From: an uncultured Bacteroidota bacterium | Lineage (GTDB): Bacteria > Bacteroidota > Bacteroidia > Chitinophagales > Chitinophagaceae | Length of the DNA: 8,690 nucleotides | Assembly (NCBI GenBank): GCA_946480675.1 | Contig: CAMLKS010000078.1 | Location: 1 to 8,690 of the forward strand | Direction: 5' to 3' | Shown here: positions 6,357 through 8,690 of the stretch, piece by piece | Layout: every line of letters starts with the position of its first letter | How positions within the stretch are numbered: the first letter of the stretch is position 1 | Program-made: the position numbers and the translations under genes | Notes under the pieces: generated by a model | Databases searched by the model: none | What the model saw: only the letters and a program-made list of their open reading frames with translations | What the model was told of the DNA's origin: nothing

Positions 6357-7568
6357 ATGAACGATCGTTTTGAAATACCGGCACGATTAAGAAACACAAG
6401 CCTTGGTTTGATAGCCGTAGGCGTGCTGGTGCTGATAATCGGCGGTGTTACCAAGCTAGGTGGCGACCACTATGAACAGACACGCTTTTGGTTGGTATTA
6501 CTGCAAACCAGCGTATTCTTCCTGCTGATGGCAGTAGCCAGCATCTTTATCCAGGCTGCTGCTTCACTGGCACAAGGTGGCTGGATAGTTGCCTACAAAA
6601 GAATACCTGAAGCAATTGGTGCCAACGTATGGGTATTTGGCCTGATAGCCGGTATCATATTGATGTGTGTAGCTTTTGTATTCAACGTAGATGGACATAA
6701 CCCGATATATCATTGGGTGCACCCTGAAGGTGATAAACTATTAGAAGGCAAGTCGGCTTTCCTGAACCCGGCTATGTTTGCAGGTTTTACAATCGTTACT
6801 ATTGCATTATGGTCTTTCTTCGGCTACAAATTCCGCGCGCTTTCTATAGCACAGGAATCTGCACCTAAAAACAGTACTAAAATATACTGGAATATGGTGA
6901 AGTGGTCTGCCGGTTTCCTGCTGGTATATGCACTTACTCAAATGAGCACTACACCATGGATGTGGATCATGAGTATTGACGCCCACTGGTATTCTACTAT
7001 GTTTAGCTGGTACACATTTGCCAGTGCATTTGTGAGTGGCATGTCAGTTATCCTGCTGTTTGTCGTATATCTGAAAAATCAAGGCAACCTGGAGATAGTT
7101 AATAAAGAACACGTTCACGACCTTGGTAAATTTATGTTCGCATTCAGTATCTTCTGGACATATACATGGTTTGCACAGTATATGCTGATATGGTACAGTA
7201 ACATACCTGAGGAAACTACTTATTTCAAAATGCGTCAGCAAGGGCCATACAGCATGATATGGTACTCAGTATTCATTATTAACTTTATTATGCCGATACT
7301 GATACTGATGGCGCGCCCAAGCAAACGCAACTACTTTACGGTAAGCTTTATGGCATTGGTAATCATATTCGGTCACTGGTTGGATTTCTATATAATGACT
7401 ATGCCCGGCCCTCTGGGTTCTCATTGGACACTGGGCTGGTATGAGCTAGGTATATTGGCTGGTTTTGCGGGATTGATGATGTTTACAGTATCACGTACGC
7501 TGACAAAAGCATCGTTGGTACCAAACAACCATCCGTTGCTGAAGGAAGCAATATTGCACCAGAGCTAG
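6357..7568 (+). CDS. actF: ACIII integral membrane subunit ActF
   Basis: This 403-residue polytopic protein is the second large membrane subunit of ACIII, distantly similar to ActC. About ten hydrophobic spans can be seen. The first follows a short cytosolic N-terminus (RFEIPARLRNTSLG), and a conserved tryptophan/histidine-rich core includes TPWMWIMSIDAHWYSTMFSW and a later FGHWLDFYIM segment. Such His/Asp residues within spans are candidates for a proton path or a second quinone contact, but which membrane subunit couples to protons is not settled by the sequence. ATG at 6357 matches the usual start of the family. It follows actE by 47 bases and is followed by coxB after 66 bases, with no terminator seen between them. 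Confidence 0.94.
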   Translation: MNDRFEIPARLRNTSLGLIAVGVLVLIIGGVTKLGGDHYEQTRFWLVLLQTSVFFLLMAVASIFIQAAASLAQGGWIVAYKRIPEAIGANVWVFGLIAGIILMCVAFVFNVDGHNPIYHWVHPEGDKLLEGKSAFLNPAMFAGFTIVTIALWSFFGYKFRALSIAQESAPKNSTKIYWNMVKWSAGFLLVYALTQMSTTPWMWIMSIDAHWYSTMFSWYTFASAFVSGMSVILLFVVYLKNQGNLEIVNKEHVHDLGKFMFAFSIFWTYTWFAQYMLIWYSNIPEETTYFKMRQQGPYSMIWYSVFIINFIMPILILMARPSKRNYFTVSFMALVIIFGHWLDFYIMTMPGPLGSHWTLGWYELGILAGFAGLMMFTVSRTLTKASLVPNNHPLLKEAILHQS

Positions 7569-7634
7569 GATTGAAGAGATTTTCTGTAACAGGACTATAA
7601 AAACTTAATAATAGTAAATACAAGATAACTGACC

Positions 7635-8690
7635 ATGTCGGGATTATTAACAATAGCATTGATAATACTGGTATTTGTTATCATATACCAGATAGCAAAA
7701 GCCAGTGAATACGCTACCATATTGCGTGGCGAAGAGAAAATTAACGCAAGGGTGAATCGGACGATGGCCTGGTTGCTGGTAGTTTTCTTCTTCCTGGGAT
7801 TGTATGGCATATGGTTGTGCCACGATGCGCTGATAGATAAAATGTTGCCTGTATCCGCTTCAAACCACGGTGTGGAGTATGATAGCATGCTATTGGTTAC
7901 GCTGATAGTAACGGGTATCGTGTTTTTTCTTACACAAACTATCCTTTTCTGGTTTGCCTTCCGCTACCAGTCTACAGAAAAAAGAAGTTCTTTCTTCTAC
8001 GCCCACAACAATAAGCTGGAATTGATATGGACAACCATTCCAGCTATTGCGATGGCCTGCCTGGTAGCAGTAGGTTTGCGCAACTGGGGCAGGATGACTG
8101 GCGCAGCGCCTTCAAACGCTGCTGTGGTTGAAATAGTAGGTAAACAATTTAACTGGATCATCCGCTATCCGGGTAAAGATGGTGTTTTGGGCAAAAAAGA
8201 CTTCCGCAAAATAAATGATGCCAATAACGTACTGGGTTTAGACTGGACTGATAAAGACAACCTGGATGACGTAGTGGCGCAGAATGGTGAACTGCACCTG
8301 GTAGTAAACAAACCGGTAAGCCTGGTTATAGGATCGAGGGATGTAATACACGATGTAGGCCTTGCACACTTCCGTATGAAAATGGATGCGGTACCGGGTA
8401 TCACTACTACAATGTGGTTTACCCCAACTATTACCACTGCCAAGATGAAAGAGATCACTGGTAATAAAGATTTCGTTTACGAAATATCTTGCGACCAGAT
8501 GTGCGGTAAAGGCCACTACTCAATGAGGGGTACTATTATAGTAGAAACACAGGCAGAGTATGATGCATGGATGGCGAAGCAGCAGACTTACTATACATCT
8601 GCCAATCCGCCGGCTGCAACACCTGCACCAGCTGCAGAAGGTGCTGCCCAGCCAGAACAGAAAACTGATAGTGTTAAAGCAATAACGATG
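7635..8690 (+). CDS. coxB: Cytochrome c oxidase subunit II with CuA site (3' end outside window)
   Basis: An open frame of 352 codons runs from ATG 7635 to the last base of the window, with no stop. TAA at 7626-7628 is in frame just upstream, so ATG 7635 is the first possible ATG start. Four hydrophobic segments are visible (about residues 3-21, 45-62, 85-109 and 131-148); the first two are extra compared with classical two-span subunit II, as is common in Bacteroidota. HNNKLELIWTTIPA (124-137) is the subunit II signature before the last span. The periplasmic cupredoxin domain has the full CuA set: His239, then CDQMCGKGHYSM with Cys286, Gln288 (backbone position), Cys290, His294 and Met297. 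The enzyme therefore accepts electrons from cytochrome c rather than quinol. The tail from about residue 324 is Ala/Pro-rich. Confidence 0.95.
   Translation, partial: MSGLLTIALIILVFVIIYQIAKASEYATILRGEEKINARVNRTMAWLLVVFFFLGLYGIWLCHDALIDKMLPVSASNHGVEYDSMLLVTLIVTGIVFFLTQTILFWFAFRYQSTEKRSSFFYAHNNKLELIWTTIPAIAMACLVAVGLRNWGRMTGAAPSNAAVVEIVGKQFNWIIRYPGKDGVLGKKDFRKINDANNVLGLDWTDKDNLDDVVAQNGELHLVVNKPVSLVIGSRDVIHDVGLAHFRMKMDAVPGITTTMWFTPTITTAKMKEITGNKDFVYEISCDQMCGKGHYSMRGTIIVETQAEYDAWMAKQQTYYTSANPPAATPAPAAEGAAQPEQKTDSVKAITM

Overview
The window is ordinary-looking chromosomal DNA from a Bacteroidota bacterium, probably a Chitinophagaceae-like lineage (the family is a guess). The evidence is the act gene order, protein signatures typical of this phylum, moderate GC, and start codons preceded by A/T-rich leaders with no clear Shine-Dalgarno. 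All genes lie on the + strand, closely spaced and in one direction, with no convincing terminator between them, so they read as one transcription unit. That unit is cut at both ends.

Layout: (1) positions 2-82 are the last codons of an upstream gene ending in a CXXCH heme motif, most likely actA, the multiheme cytochrome c of Alternative Complex III (ACIII). (2) 158-3406 is actB, a large subunit joining a molybdopterin-oxidoreductase-like domain to a four-cluster Fe-S domain. (3) 3515-4951 is actC, an NrfD/PsrC-type membrane subunit. (4) 5005-5592 is actD, a small subunit with two membrane spans. (5) 5635-6309 is actE, a monoheme cytochrome c lipoprotein. (6) 6357-7568 is actF, a second large polytopic subunit. 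(7) 7635 to the window end is coxB, subunit II of a heme-copper cytochrome c oxidase with a complete CuA site, open at its 3' end. The gaps between genes are 42-108 bases. They hold A/T-rich leaders and a few small inverted or direct repeats.

How the genes work together: ACIII oxidises menaquinol at the membrane (ActC, possibly ActF) and passes electrons through the Fe-S clusters of ActB and the hemes of ActA and ActE. The electrons then go to the CuA centre of the downstream oxidase. Complex III activity and complex IV are thus encoded side by side, which fits a physically associated respiratory supercomplex. This is a known system. I see no mobile element, CRISPR array, RNA gene or undescribed gene system here. 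The items worth a second look are small: a histidine-rich linker and an extra cysteine in ActB, a combined Tat/lipoprotein signal, a 13-base leader repeated before actD and actE, and several intra-operon inverted repeats.
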